Under the pieces are notes generated by a model, which saw nothing but the letters and a program-made list of their open reading frames with translations, ran no database searches and had not been told where the DNA came from. Of a stretch of 64,000 nt of DNA, positions 1 to 9,539 are shown piece after piece. The DNA comes from JADLHS01 sp049840435 (lineage in GTDB: Bacteria > Verrucomicrobiota > Verrucomicrobiia > Limisphaerales > JADLHS01). The translations under genes and the position numbers were made by a program. Numbering within the stretch: the stretch's first letter is position 1; each line of letters opens with the position of its first letter. The DNA lies in NCBI GenBank assembly GCA_049840435.1, contig JASGKY010000044.1, forward strand, positions 186,001 through 250,000, given 5' to 3'.

Positions 1-2812
1 CACTGTTTGTGAGGAATGCCTGATAATACAGAATCATGGCATTGGTATCCCGTTCGTGCCACGCAATGCTGCCAAGACCAAACAGCGCGCTTGGTGCAGA
101 AGCTGGATGGTTCAGTAGTTTTTCATAATCTTGCCGCGCGTCTTCCAGCTTCCCGGCTCGCAAAGCGGCGATGGCCCGGAACAACCGGGCGCTGGGACTA
201 GTCGGCTCCAGCACTAGTGCTTGGGTCAATGTGCTTATGGCTGCCTCGGCTTGGCCGGCCCGAAGTTCCGCGTGGCCTTTCTTGATGATCCATTCCAAGC
301 GTTTTGGATCTCGCTGCCACAACACCTCGCGCCATTTTAGTTCGTTACTAAACAACCCCGCATTAGCCAGGAAATCTGCGGCCCCAAGCAGCACCGGAGT
401 TTCAGTGCGGGGCGCTGCTGCAACCGAATTTATCAGGGCAACGGCGGCGTTGGTCTGGCCCGTTCGCCACAATGAAGTGGCCCGCGCTTGTAGCCATTGC
501 GCTCGCGCCGGGCCTTGGAGTCGAGTGGTCGGAAGGACAGTTTCTTCCGTCAACGCCAGTGCGGCAGCATAATTACCCAGCAAGTTTTGGCACTGGGCCT
601 GCGCCAATTGGGGGGCGATCCAATCCCCTGCTAGTTCCGCGCTGCGGGCGAAAGCTTCTAATGCTTGGCGCGGATTATTGGCGGCGAGATACATGCGGCC
701 CGAATGAAATAGGAACGTTGGTTCGTCCACCGGACCGCAGCGACTGATGACCTCGGCCCACCGATCGTAACGGCTGAGTTCTTTTGGATGCGTTTCGCGT
801 AGCCATGCCAGGGTCAGTCGGTTTGTAATGCCGCGCTGGTGGCGGGTGGCAAATTCCAAGTTGATAAGTGCGGTGAGGTTGTCGGGGTCAAAGGCCAGTG
901 CGCGGTGAAACCAGAATGTAGTTTCCTCTTTCAAGCCTGCGCGCTGTGCCAGCACACCCCAATGATTCAGCACTTTTGAATAAGCTCCCGCTAGCAACGC
1001 AGCGGTTTCATTGGCGCGACTCGATAATTTGAACGCTTGGACCGGAGGTTGCGTCCAGCGTTTCGTCTGGTTCTGATTGGTTTCAAACTGTTCTGCCCGC
1101 GTTGCTAACTCATTGGTCCAGCGCGCCTGCCAGAGCTGTTCATTGGCGGCGATTGTTTGAGTGGTGGTGGGGTGAGTTAGATTTTCAGGCGAGCGGGACT
1201 CCAGTTGTTGGACCCAACCATGCGGGGTCGCCGTGAAGGTTTCGAAAAAAAAGCCGGAGCTGGGCTGCAGATAAACCACCGGCTCGTTGGTGGCGATTTG
1301 TCGCACCGCGGCGAGCAACTGAACTGCCCGCAAAGCTTCGGTGCGATTGGTGCCGATCATATCAGGCCAGCGATCACCGTAGGTGCGGCGCAAGTGGCGA
1401 TGGTAGCCCGACCGCGGCAGCGACGGGGTATCCACCAGCAAAACGTCTTGCGCCCGACCTCGGGCTGCCAATTCCGCCTGGGCCAGAAGCAGCGATGTCG
1501 TATCATCGCTTAGTACCGTCACCCGTCCGGCGGGCAGATCATCGCAGAGTTGCCGGGCGAATTCTCGTAGCGCCCCGCCGTTTGTCAGGCGGACGTTGTG
1601 GAAGTTTTTCCAGAGTAAACCCGCTGGCAGTAATACCAGCAAAATCAAGGCGACGGCAGCAGGCCATTTCACTTGGCGCCGGGCTTGTGGCTTTTTTCCA
1701 AATAACAGCAGGTAGCCCGCACAATGTCCCGCTACCAACGCCCACGTGTAATGGTAGAGCAACAGCGGGGTGCGCAGTTCGACTTGACGCGGAATGATCG
1801 TGGCGTTCAGCGCCAGCCACAGCGCTGCGAGGAACAGCAACGCGTGGGTGAAGTGCCCGCTGGCTTTGGCAAAAAACACGCCCACATGGGTATCGTCCGC
1901 TAGTTGCACAGTGTGCGAACGCCACTTCACTGCCAGTAACAGGAATGGCAGCGCTGCGGTCAGCACCAGCAAGCGCAGCGCGGGCAGGTGGAAAATTTGC
2001 AGCGCCTGCTTTTGTACGCCCAATTCAAATTTCAGCGCCGGCCAGAAATTTAAAGGCTCCGGTGACGTTGCCCATTGCAGCATGGGCACAAGCAAATACA
2101 GGCTGAGTCCAGTTAGTGCCGCGCCGGTCAGGCGGAGCAGAAATTGGCCGTTGAGACATTTGCTGTAGCCCTTCACCCAGATGACAGCGGCGGCGAACGC
2201 TGGCAGGTAGCCGATCAGAAGCCAGCTATCCGTCATGCCGAGGGCGTAAGCCAAGGTGGCGCGATAAAGCCACGAGTCCCGAGGGTCGAGGCGAAACTCC
2301 AGCACGCATCGAAACGCGACCGCGAAACACAGCAGGCTCAACATTTCGCCGCTCGCTGCCGTGGCATGCTCCCAAAAACCCAGTTGCAACCCGCAGATGG
2401 CCGTTGCAAACACTGGTGGCAGCCAGGCGAGTGGGCCGGTCAGGAGTGCGGGATTAGCCTTATGTTTCCAAGCTGGGCCATCGGGGGCGACATCGTGTTG
2501 AAGCATCGCCACTGAGCGCGCGAGTTGGTGCAAAACCCCGGCAGCGACTCCAGCGGTGAGGAGATTGGCGAGCCACGGCAGCCACGCCGTTGGTAAGAGT
2601 TTGAGTGGTGCGAATGCCAACAGGGTTAGTGGTCGCCCTAATCCTGGCTGCGGCCACCAGCCTGACCCGCGCGTCAGGGTTTCCAGACTGTGCAGTGCCA
2701 GCCAGTGATTTAGTGTGCTGCAATAGAACAGCAGCGCCGTGCCACCAATCAACCAGGACAGCGATCGGGCTGGTTGGAGTGCTGGCGATGGGGCGCTGGA
2801 TTTGTTGGTCAT
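1..2812 (-). CDS. DUF2723 (GT117-like) membrane protein with C-terminal TPRs, 3' end outside window
   Basis: The frame is open from an ATG at 2812 to the window edge, so about 937 residues are visible and the C-terminus is missing. Residues 1-400 are strongly hydrophobic with many membrane segments. The stretch GFWEHATAASGEMLSLL followed by ALGMTDSWLLIGYLPAF matches the DUF2723 family (TMEM260/GT117-like, a putative protein O-mannosyltransferase relative). From about residue 600 the protein is soluble and made of TPR-like helical pairs, for example FWFHRALAFDPDNLTALINL and AISTLTQALVLEPTSPSARL. This membrane-plus-TPR layout is familiar in Verrucomicrobiota. The role is inferred as envelope glycosyl transfer, and the substrate is unknown. 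No clear ribosome binding site precedes the ATG; a TTG lies one codon upstream. Confidence 0.8.
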   Translation of the reverse strand, partial: MTNKSSAPSPALQPARSLSWLIGGTALLFYCSTLNHWLALHSLETLTRGSGWWPQPGLGRPLTLLAFAPLKLLPTAWLPWLANLLTAGVAAGVLHQLARSVAMLQHDVAPDGPAWKHKANPALLTGPLAWLPPVFATAICGLQLGFWEHATAASGEMLSLLCFAVAFRCVLEFRLDPRDSWLYRATLAYALGMTDSWLLIGYLPAFAAAVIWVKGYSKCLNGQFLLRLTGAALTGLSLYLLVPMLQWATSPEPLNFWPALKFELGVQKQALQIFHLPALRLLVLTAALPFLLLAVKWRSHTVQLADDTHVGVFFAKASGHFTHALLFLAALWLALNATIIPRQVELRTPLLLYHYTWALVAGHCAGYLLLFGKKPQARRQVKWPAAVALILLVLLPAGLLWKNFHNVRLTNGGALREFARQLCDDLPAGRVTVLSDDTTSLLLAQAELAARGRAQDVLLVDTPSLPRSGYHRHLRRTYGDRWPDMIGTNRTEALRAVQLLAAVRQIATNEPVVYLQPSSGFFFETFTATPHGWVQQLESRSPENLTHPTTTQTIAANEQLWQARWTNELATRAEQFETNQNQTKRWTQPPVQAFKLSSRANETAALLAGAYSKVLNHWGVLAQRAGLKEETTFWFHRALAFDPDNLTALINLEFATRHQRGITNRLTLAWLRETHPKELSRYDRWAEVISRCGPVDEPTFLFHSGRMYLAANNPRQALEAFARSAELAGDWIAPQLAQAQCQNLLGNYAAALALTEETVLPTTRLQGPARAQWLQARATSLWRTGQTNAAVALINSVAAAPRTETPVLLGAADFLANAGLFSNELKWREVLWQRDPKRLEWIIKKGHAELRAGQAEAAISTLTQALVLEPTSPSARLFRAIAALRAGKLEDARQDYEKLLNHPASAPSALFGLGSIAWHERDTNAMILYYQAFLTNS

Positions 2813-3064
2813 CAAACCGCGACAGTAGGGGCGAGTCAGCGCGGGTTGGCAAGTCGGCAGTCAAGCGGCGCGGAGTTGTCGCGCACTTGAAGGAGGTAGT
2901 TTTTTTTAATGTAACCTTAGTCAGGGCTAAGCCCGAATCGGAAGATTCACGGTGAAGTAGAAGTAAATGCTTCACCCGTTGGACTATTTTAGAAGCTAAT
3001 CTCAATCCCAACACGACTGAGGCACTGTTGCGTTTCGTTGTGCTGCCAGCAATCAGATGTTTGA

Positions 3065-4786
3065 TCAGGTGTTTGGGGCGAGCGCCGTCCATTTTCCGCG
3101 GATGACCGCGCGCACTGATGGGGACAGCGGCGGCAGTTTGTTGGGGTCCAGAAAATTGCTGTCGAAGTACCAGTTGCGGTTGGGGGGATTATAGATGTCG
3201 TAGGCGGTGCCAGTGCCGAGCCAAGGTGCGGTCGCTTGTTTGCTTTGGAACAGAACCACCATCGAGCCATTGTAAGTGAGAGTTTTGCCGCTCCAATTTT
3301 CGAGGAAGCGCGGGAAGTTCTCCACCCCGCCACTGTAATGATTATTCCCGGTTTCCACGATGCCGGCCAGGAACGCCGCGTTTACAGTCGTGTCGCTGGC
3401 GTTCCGGTTGCCGAGAGATTTGGAGCTATTTCCGTCACTCCAGGCCCCCGACAGAATATTGATTGCGTCGGCGATCAAGGCGGCGGGTTTGGTGGTGGCG
3501 GTATTACTGCTCCCCACTGCGGTGCCGGAGGCGTTGTAGTGGCCTTGGACGTACAGCGGATTGGGAGTGGCGACTGTCAGCCCGGAAGGCGGCAATGTGT
3601 CCCCATTGATCAAGCGGATGGCTGTGGCGGTGGTCGAACTGGTGGTACGCTGGTCCGCCACGTAAACCGAGGTGATATCTCGTTTGAGCGCATTCTTGAG
3701 GGCGTTGTTTGTGGTGGCATTCCACGTGTTAAGTTTTTTGACGTCAATTTCCGTCACCTTCATGGTTTTACCTTCGCGCTTATCGTAGAAGCTTTTGGTG
3801 GTGCTGACAAAATTGCTAACGGAGTCCCATTTCAGGTTGGGGCCGTTGCCGTTGCCGACTCCGCCTCCGCGGACGTCCACGCTTGAATCGTTCACGACGA
3901 TCACGAGATCGGCGTTGTTGTAAAAGCGTTGTTTGCCCATCTCTGTATTGACGGATTCGTTGTTTGGAGGGATTTCCACAATTTTTCTTAATTCATCGGG
4001 GGTGTTGGCGGCGCCGATGGGAATCTGCAAGGTCATCACTCCGCTATCGTGGTCGGATTTGAAGCTGACGCTGCCGCCACTCCGCACCGAGGGATCGCCC
4101 GGTTTTTTATCGGGAATGATTTCACCCGCGCTCGTGACGTCGCCACTAAAGGTGAGCTTGGCGCTGGGTTGCAGATAGATTTGAGCGTTGCCGTGGGTGC
4201 GGCCGCCAATAGTCATCTGGGCGCCGGGATTCACTTCCATATCCAGATTGTAGAAAATGGCGAATTGGAAGATGGGGATGAGCGCCAACTGCACGTCTTG
4301 CTGCACCGTGCCACTTAACTTAACAGCCGCGTCCAGGTCCAGCGCGTTGGCGGTGATCCGGTAGGTGGCGGCGTAGCCTTTCAGGCCTTTATATTGGGAA
4401 ATCAATGGCGTGCCATCGGCCCACGCCGCTACGACATCAACAGCCACTTCATTGTCCTGCTTTTTCCCGTTGCTGAATTTGAATTTGTTCCAGTGTGCGT
4501 TTTCGCTCCCTTTGGGCACGCGCGATTTGTAGGTGGGCACCTTGCCATGTACCACGGCCGCGCCTTGTTTGGCAAAGTCTGTCGCCAGTTCGGCGATGAC
4601 TTTTTCTGTGGCTGCCTCCGCGGCGGCAACGGCGATGGAATGGCGCACCGCCCGATCGTTGAGGTTGGCGGTGGTGCTGGTCCATTGCATGGTGCTCGCC
4701 AGAATCAACAGACTGGCCGCCGCCAACACCATGACCACAAGCAATGCCGAAGCATTTTGCCGGGAGCGCCGAATCCATGTTTTCAT
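3065..4786 (-). CDS. PilX-like pilus assembly / pseudopilin-associated protein
   Basis: A 573-residue protein whose N-terminus (ASALLVVMVLAAASLLILAS after a short basic leader) resembles the PilX/GspK class of minor pilins: a single hydrophobic helix without a strict prepilin Glu+5 motif. The body is long and soluble. It includes a Gly-rich stretch (GAQMTIGGRTHGNAQIYLQP, about residues 190-210) that looks like a beta-rich, possibly polymer-binding region. It is the last gene of a three-gene minus-strand operon, 18 bases after the PilW-like gene. By family knowledge such proteins initiate or cap type IV pilus or type II secretion filaments. The function of the large C-terminal part is unknown. 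Confidence 0.7.
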   Translation of the reverse strand: MKTWIRRSRQNASALLVVMVLAAASLLILASTMQWTSTTANLNDRAVRHSIAVAAAEAATEKVIAELATDFAKQGAAVVHGKVPTYKSRVPKGSENAHWNKFKFSNGKKQDNEVAVDVVAAWADGTPLISQYKGLKGYAATYRITANALDLDAAVKLSGTVQQDVQLALIPIFQFAIFYNLDMEVNPGAQMTIGGRTHGNAQIYLQPSAKLTFSGDVTSAGEIIPDKKPGDPSVRSGGSVSFKSDHDSGVMTLQIPIGAANTPDELRKIVEIPPNNESVNTEMGKQRFYNNADLVIVVNDSSVDVRGGGVGNGNGPNLKWDSVSNFVSTTKSFYDKREGKTMKVTEIDVKKLNTWNATTNNALKNALKRDITSVYVADQRTTSSTTATAIRLINGDTLPPSGLTVATPNPLYVQGHYNASGTAVGSSNTATTKPAALIADAINILSGAWSDGNSSKSLGNRNASDTTVNAAFLAGIVETGNNHYSGGVENFPRFLENWSGKTLTYNGSMVVLFQSKQATAPWLGTGTAYDIYNPPNRNWYFDSNFLDPNKLPPLSPSVRAVIRGKWTALAPNT

Positions 4787-4804
4787 ATCGTCTGAGGGGT
4801 AAGG

Positions 4805-5404
4805 TTATTCCAACGCTCGGCGGGTAACTTTGGTGCGCACTTGATAGTAGTCGTAGATGAAACCGTTTCCGCTGCCTTGATTTCGCACGAATTGTAGGTT
4901 CAGCCCAATCACCCGGTTGTTAAAATTGTTCGATAGAACCTGTCCAAAACTGTCTTCTGAAGTGAACACCAGTTGATTGGTCACCGAGCGAGCCATGATG
5001 ATCTCTGTGCCGTCGCTGGTGTATCGCTTTAGTATATCATCGTCTGTATCGCAGAAATAGCGGATGAATTTGTTCGTCGCTTCCTTGTCTGGATAAACCT
5101 CCAGCGCATTGCCTTCCTGTCGCTGGCCAAAAGGGACTTCCGCGAAATTTGTCGCGTCGCCCGTGCCGATCCGGACTCGTCCGGCCGTCCGAATGTCTGC
5201 AGCAACCTTGCTCAAGGTGTTGCGGGCGTCGTTGCTCGCCAACAACTTCATTTTGACGGTCATGTCATAGCGCATGGAAAAAATGTGCAGGCCCATGAAA
5301 CCCGCCAGCGCTAACCCAAAAATGACGCTGGTCACCATGACTTCCGGCAACGTCATGCCCAGCGCTCCCCGCCGCCGGTTAGGATTTGCAGCATTCAATT
5401 TCAT
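4805..5404 (-). CDS. PilW/GspJ-like minor prepilin
   Basis: A 199-residue protein with a prepilin-type leader ending in GMTLPEVMVTSVIFGLALAG. The Gly before the cleavage site, and Glu five residues after it, fit prepilin peptidase processing and N-methylation. The remaining 160 residues form a soluble domain typical of PilW/GspJ minor pilins. The start ATG overlaps the stop of the upstream PilV-like gene (5401-5404), which indicates translational coupling. With its neighbours it probably forms the tip complex of a type IV pilus or a type II secretion pseudopilus. The major pilin, ATPases and secretin of that machine are not in this window. Confidence 0.75.
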   Translation of the reverse strand: MKLNAANPNRRRGALGMTLPEVMVTSVIFGLALAGFMGLHIFSMRYDMTVKMKLLASNDARNTLSKVAADIRTAGRVRIGTGDATNFAEVPFGQRQEGNALEVYPDKEATNKFIRYFCDTDDDILKRYTSDGTEIIMARSVTNQLVFTSEDSFGQVLSNNFNNRVIGLNLQFVRNQGSGNGFIYDYYQVRTKVTRRALE

Positions 5405-5853
5405 TGGTCAGGGGCCCGGTAGGTCGCGGTGGTATTCGTGAACAAGCCGCGGGCGCGAAAATGCCAGATGCTTTCCACGCGGATCATTTTTAAGGGTGGG
5501 TCTGCCGAAACATTTGTGATGAAAACGAAGTTAGTCGTGTAAGTGACGTTTGTTCCGGATTGCGGCACATCCAGGATTTCGACCGTAGGTGGAAAGTTGG
5601 CAGCTACCAGCATGTCCACCGCCGGGGCGGATTGGGTGTCCCACTTGGCGGCGCGGGCTGTTTCAAGGCGTTGCGAGGCGGAAGCCTGTGCGGCCAAATG
5701 ATAGGCCGACCATTCAGAACGATTGGCAGAATGCACGTAACCGAGCAAGATCCCCCCAAACACCATCCCTCCAATGGTAAGCGAGAAGACCACCTCAACC
5801 AGCGTCATGCCTGCTTGACTGCGCCTTTCAAAAAGGCGGCGGTGAACTTTCAT
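5401..5853 (-). CDS. PilV/GspI-like minor prepilin
   Basis: A 150-residue protein. A longer reading starting at 5925 exists, but the ATG at 5853 places a short basic leader (MKVHRRLFERRSQAG) directly before the prepilin motif GMTLVEVVFSLTIGGMVFGG, so 5853 is preferred. Glu+5 is present. It is the first gene of the three-gene pilin operon and overlaps the next gene by four bases. By family it is a minor pilin or pseudopilin inserted by its N-terminal helix in the inner membrane and built into the filament tip. The upstream 240 bases hold no gene but contain a perfect 13-base palindrome (5970-5982). Confidence 0.75.
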   Translation of the reverse strand: MKVHRRLFERRSQAGMTLVEVVFSLTIGGMVFGGILLGYVHSANRSEWSAYHLAAQASASQRLETARAAKWDTQSAPAVDMLVAANFPPTVEILDVPQSGTNVTYTTNFVFITNVSADPPLKMIRVESIWHFRARGLFTNTTATYRAPDQ

Positions 5854-5969
5854 ATTAATTCGGCCCCAATCTCCAGAACTGAGTTTTAGCAACTCAGATG
5901 CCGGAGCGCCCCCGCTGCTGGTCACTCACCCGCCCGTCACCTAAAGTGCGACATCCATTGGAAGTTTTT

Positions 5970-5982
5970 GGACATCATGTCC
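5970..5982. promoter_or_regulatory. Perfect 13-bp palindrome upstream of the minor pilin operon
   Basis: GGACATCATGTCC is a perfect inverted repeat with a single central base, about 117 bases upstream of the PilV-like start and 115 bases past the end of the cusA-like gene. The intergenic region (5854-6097) holds no other gene. The symmetry and position suggest a binding site for a dimeric regulator of the pilin operon. No matching regulator can be named from sequence alone. Confidence 0.35.
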
Positions 5983-6097
5983 ATTATTCGGGCTCGCCCT
6001 ACAACCTGCTCTGATTGGCGTGGTTGTATTCTTTAAGAGACGTGTCGCTTGCGGCAGGCATTATCCGAACGCGATGAGAAAAAAGGCGGTAAAACAC

Positions 6098-9000
6098 TCA
6101 AACGGGTCGGGTGATGTCTTGATTACGTTCGGTGCATTGTTGCTGTAACTCCCGCTCCCGCAGCCACGCGAAGATGACCGGCGTGACGATCAGAATGTGA
6201 ATTAAACTGCTCACCATGCCTCCGATTACGGGTGCGGCGAGTGGCTTCATCACTTCTGCGCCCTGACGATGACTCCACATGATCGGCAGCAAGCTCGCCA
6301 CGATCGTCGCTACCGTCATGACTTTCGGGCGCAGGCGTAGGCGAGCGCCGTCTTTCACGGCTTGAATCAAATCTGCGCCAGTGAATTTTTCGCCAAGCTC
6401 TTCCATCCGCTTCTTCAACGTCTCTTCGAGATAGACCACCATCACGACGCCCGTCTGCACCGCCGTGCCGAAAAGTGCGATGTAGCCGACCCACACCGCG
6501 CCGTTGAAATTGTAGCCCAGTAGTTTTTGCAGGAACACGCCGCCGCTCAACGCGAACGGCACGGCCAACAACACATGCGCCGCCTCCGCCGCGCTATGAT
6601 AGACCATGTAGAGCATGATGAAGATGATCAGCATCACCGCCGGAAACACGAGCTGCATAGTCTGGGCGAACCGGCGTTGATTCTCGTATTCGCCGGTCAT
6701 CGAGTAGGTCATGTTGCCCCAATTCATCTTCTTGAGCGCCGCCTCCACATCCGCCACGAAGCCGCCCAGGTCGCGGTCTTGTACGTTCGACTGCACATAA
6801 GCGCGCAACCGACCGTTCTCGCTGGCGATTTCATTCGCGCCGACCTCACGCATGATTGTCGCTACCATCGCAAGCGGGACGTAAGCCGCTCCAGAACCTG
6901 TCGGAGCGCTCGCAACACCGGCTTTCGCTCCGCCACCCGCGTTCATTCCGCCGCTCATGCCACCACCAGTAGCCGCGCCGCTTGAAGCTGTTGACGCTCC
7001 GCTTCCCATGCTGGTTTTGGTGGCGATCAAGATGCGCCCGATCTTCTCGATGTCATCGCGTTCACCGCGTTCGAGTCGCACTTGAATCGGATACCGCTCG
7101 CGCCCCTCGATGGTCACGCTCACATTCTTGCCACCGATGGCGACTTCTATCGCGTCCAGCACATCGCGGGCACTCAAGCCGTAACGTGCCATCGCGCGAC
7201 GATCTACCTTCACGTTCAAATACGGCTTCCCTTGCACACGCGACGGCGAAACTCCCGCTGCGCCAGGAATCTGTTTCACCACCGCCTCGACCTCGAACGC
7301 CTTCTGCTGGATCGCATCGAGGTTGTCGCCGTAAATCTTCACGCCCACCTGTGCACGGATGCCCGTGTAGAGCATCAGGATGCGGTTCTCGATCGGCTGC
7401 AGGAACGCCGGCACGTAACCCGGGACGACCTTCATCTTCTCGGTCAATTCGGCCTTGAGCTTCTCGACCGTCATGCCTTCGCGCCACGTGGGGTTGCGCA
7501 CTACGCGCGGCAATTTGATGAAACCCAGCACGGTGCGGTTTGTGGAAATCCACTCCGGTTTGAGCGTTATGGTGGTCTCCAGCATCTCCGTCGGTGCGGG
7601 ATCAGTCGGCGTCTCGAAGCGGCCCAGCTTGCCGGCGACCGTCTCGATCTCCGGCACGCCCGCCATCACCTGATCCTGCCACGCCATCACGCGCTGGATT
7701 TCCGTGAGGCTCGTCTTCGGCAGCAACACCGGCATGTAGAGCAAACTACCCTCGTTCAACGGTGGCATGAACTCCTTGCCGAAGCCTTGGACCAGATTCG
7801 CCGTGCGCGACCAACCGGCATTGCGAAGGCTCGCCGTCCACTCGCGCGGCAAACCAAATGCCATCAACAGCGCCGAAGCCAAAAGCAGGGCTGCCGCGCC
7901 GATGACCGTCTTGCGATGCTTTAACGCCCAGTTCAACACCGGATCGTAGATCTTCAGCAGCACGCGCATGATGATGTTCCTGTCCTCCGCGTGAAACGGC
8001 CCGCGCACGAGCAAACTGCATAGCACCGGCACAACCGTCACCGCCAGCAGTGTTGAACCCACCATCGCGAACGTCTTGGTCCATGCGAGCGGATGGAACA
8101 GCTTACCCTCCTGCCCCGTCAGCGCGAACACTGGCACGAACGCGAGGATGATGATCGCCATCGCGAAGAAGATCGGGCGACCGACCTGTTTGCAGGCTTC
8201 TAGCGTGACTTGCCAAGTTTCCGTTGGTGTGAGCGGACGTTTCTTCTCCTCCTCTGCGCGCTCGCAATGTCGGATGACATTTTCTGTTACGACGATGGCC
8301 GCATCCACCAGCACGCCGATGGCGATGGCGATGCCCGTCAGCGACATGATGTTGCTCGTAATGCCGAATTCCTTCATCAGCAGGAACGAGATGAGGATCG
8401 AGATCGGCAGTGGCAGCGTGACGATGAGGATGCTGCGGAAGTGCCAGAGGAAGATGATGTGCGCCAGTGTCACAAGGATAATTTCCTCGACGAGCGCGTG
8501 CTTGAGCGTGTCGATGGTGCGGTCAATCAGCGTGCTGCGGTCGTAGAACGGTCGGATGGAAATGCCGGGAGGCAAACTCGGCTCGATCTCCGCGATGCGC
8601 GCCTTCACGCGTTCGATCACGGCCTTGGCGTTCTCGCCCATGCGCATGACCACTGTGCCGCCGACGGCTTCCCCGCCATTGACGTCCAACGTGCCGCGGC
8701 GGAAATCACCGCCGATCTGCACGGTGGCGATGTCTTTGAGATAAATCGGCGTGCCGTCGTTGAGCGACTTGAGCGCGACCAACTCCAAGTCTTCTGGATT
8801 CTCGACCAATCCGATTCCGCGCAGCACGAACTCCGCGCCGTTCTCCTCAATAACTTTGCCGCCGACGTTAAGATTGGCGTTCTGCACCGCGCCCATCACT
8901 TCGCCGAGCGAGACGTTTGCAGCCCGCATTTTCGTGGAGCTGAGTTCGATCTGATATTGCTTCACGAAGCCGCCGATGCTCGCGACTTCCGCCACGCCCT

Positions 9001-9529
9001 GCACGCTGGCCAGTTGATAGCGCACATGCCAGTCCTGCACGGCGCGAAGTTTGCCGAGGTCGTAACCACCACCGGGCGCTTTCGCAGGATCGACGGCAAG
9101 GTAGTATTGATAGACCCAACCCAAGCCAGTCGCGTCCGGACCGAGTTGCGGTTTCACGCCTTCGGGCATGCTGGCTTGGAGATAATTCAACCGTTCCAGC
9201 ACGCGCGTGCGGGCGAAGTAAGTATCCACGTTCTCTTCGAAGATGATCGTCAGCAGCGAGAAGCCGAACATCGAAGTCGCACGAACGTCCTTCACACCAG
9301 CGAGCCCTTGCAAGCCGGTCGAGAGAGGGAAGGTGACCTGATCTTCGACCTCCTGCGGACTGCGGCCCATCCAATCTGCATAAATGAGCACCTGATTTTC
9401 CGTGAGGTCGGGGATCGCGTCCACCGGCGTGCGGAACACCGCGCGCACGCCCAGCGCGATGATCATCAGCGCCCCGCACAGCACGAGGAAGCGGTTCTTG
9501 AGACTCCACTCAATGATACGTTGGATCAT
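6098..9529 (-). CDS. cusA: CusA/CzcA-type heavy-metal RND efflux pump
   Basis: A 1143-residue inner-membrane RND transporter with the family start (MIQRIIEWSLKNRFLVLCGA) and the motif PVDAIPDLTENQVLIYADW typical of the CusA/CzcA branch. TM4 carries GVLVDAAIVVTENVIRH, with the acidic residue used for proton relay. It exports metal ions from periplasm or cytoplasm through the CusB-like adaptor and TolC-like channel encoded just upstream; the gene starts 10 bases after the adaptor gene. Residues about 841-881 form a Gly/Ser/Ala/Met-rich stretch not expected in this family (CusA is normally near 1045 residues). Cu(I)/Ag(I) is the most likely substrate, given the HMBD and TRASH-like neighbours, but Zn/Co/Cd cannot be excluded. 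Confidence 0.92.
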   Translation of the reverse strand: MIQRIIEWSLKNRFLVLCGALMIIALGVRAVFRTPVDAIPDLTENQVLIYADWMGRSPQEVEDQVTFPLSTGLQGLAGVKDVRATSMFGFSLLTIIFEENVDTYFARTRVLERLNYLQASMPEGVKPQLGPDATGLGWVYQYYLAVDPAKAPGGGYDLGKLRAVQDWHVRYQLASVQGVAEVASIGGFVKQYQIELSSTKMRAANVSLGEVMGAVQNANLNVGGKVIEENGAEFVLRGIGLVENPEDLELVALKSLNDGTPIYLKDIATVQIGGDFRRGTLDVNGGEAVGGTVVMRMGENAKAVIERVKARIAEIEPSLPPGISIRPFYDRSTLIDRTIDTLKHALVEEIILVTLAHIIFLWHFRSILIVTLPLPISILISFLLMKEFGITSNIMSLTGIAIAIGVLVDAAIVVTENVIRHCERAEEEKKRPLTPTETWQVTLEACKQVGRPIFFAMAIIILAFVPVFALTGQEGKLFHPLAWTKTFAMVGSTLLAVTVVPVLCSLLVRGPFHAEDRNIIMRVLLKIYDPVLNWALKHRKTVIGAAALLLASALLMAFGLPREWTASLRNAGWSRTANLVQGFGKEFMPPLNEGSLLYMPVLLPKTSLTEIQRVMAWQDQVMAGVPEIETVAGKLGRFETPTDPAPTEMLETTITLKPEWISTNRTVLGFIKLPRVVRNPTWREGMTVEKLKAELTEKMKVVPGYVPAFLQPIENRILMLYTGIRAQVGVKIYGDNLDAIQQKAFEVEAVVKQIPGAAGVSPSRVQGKPYLNVKVDRRAMARYGLSARDVLDAIEVAIGGKNVSVTIEGRERYPIQVRLERGERDDIEKIGRILIATKTSMGSGASTASSGAATGGGMSGGMNAGGGAKAGVASAPTGSGAAYVPLAMVATIMREVGANEIASENGRLRAYVQSNVQDRDLGGFVADVEAALKKMNWGNMTYSMTGEYENQRRFAQTMQLVFPAVMLIIFIMLYMVYHSAAEAAHVLLAVPFALSGGVFLQKLLGYNFNGAVWVGYIALFGTAVQTGVVMVVYLEETLKKRMEELGEKFTGADLIQAVKDGARLRLRPKVMTVATIVASLLPIMWSHRQGAEVMKPLAAPVIGGMVSSLIHILIVTPVIFAWLRERELQQQCTERNQDITRPV

Positions 9530-9539
9530 ATCGCCTCGC

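Noticed and set aside
2813..3064. Terminator after the PilX-like gene
   Set aside because: Small stems (GGTGAAG...CTTCACC) are present, but no T tract follows on the minus strand; the run of A there points the wrong way.
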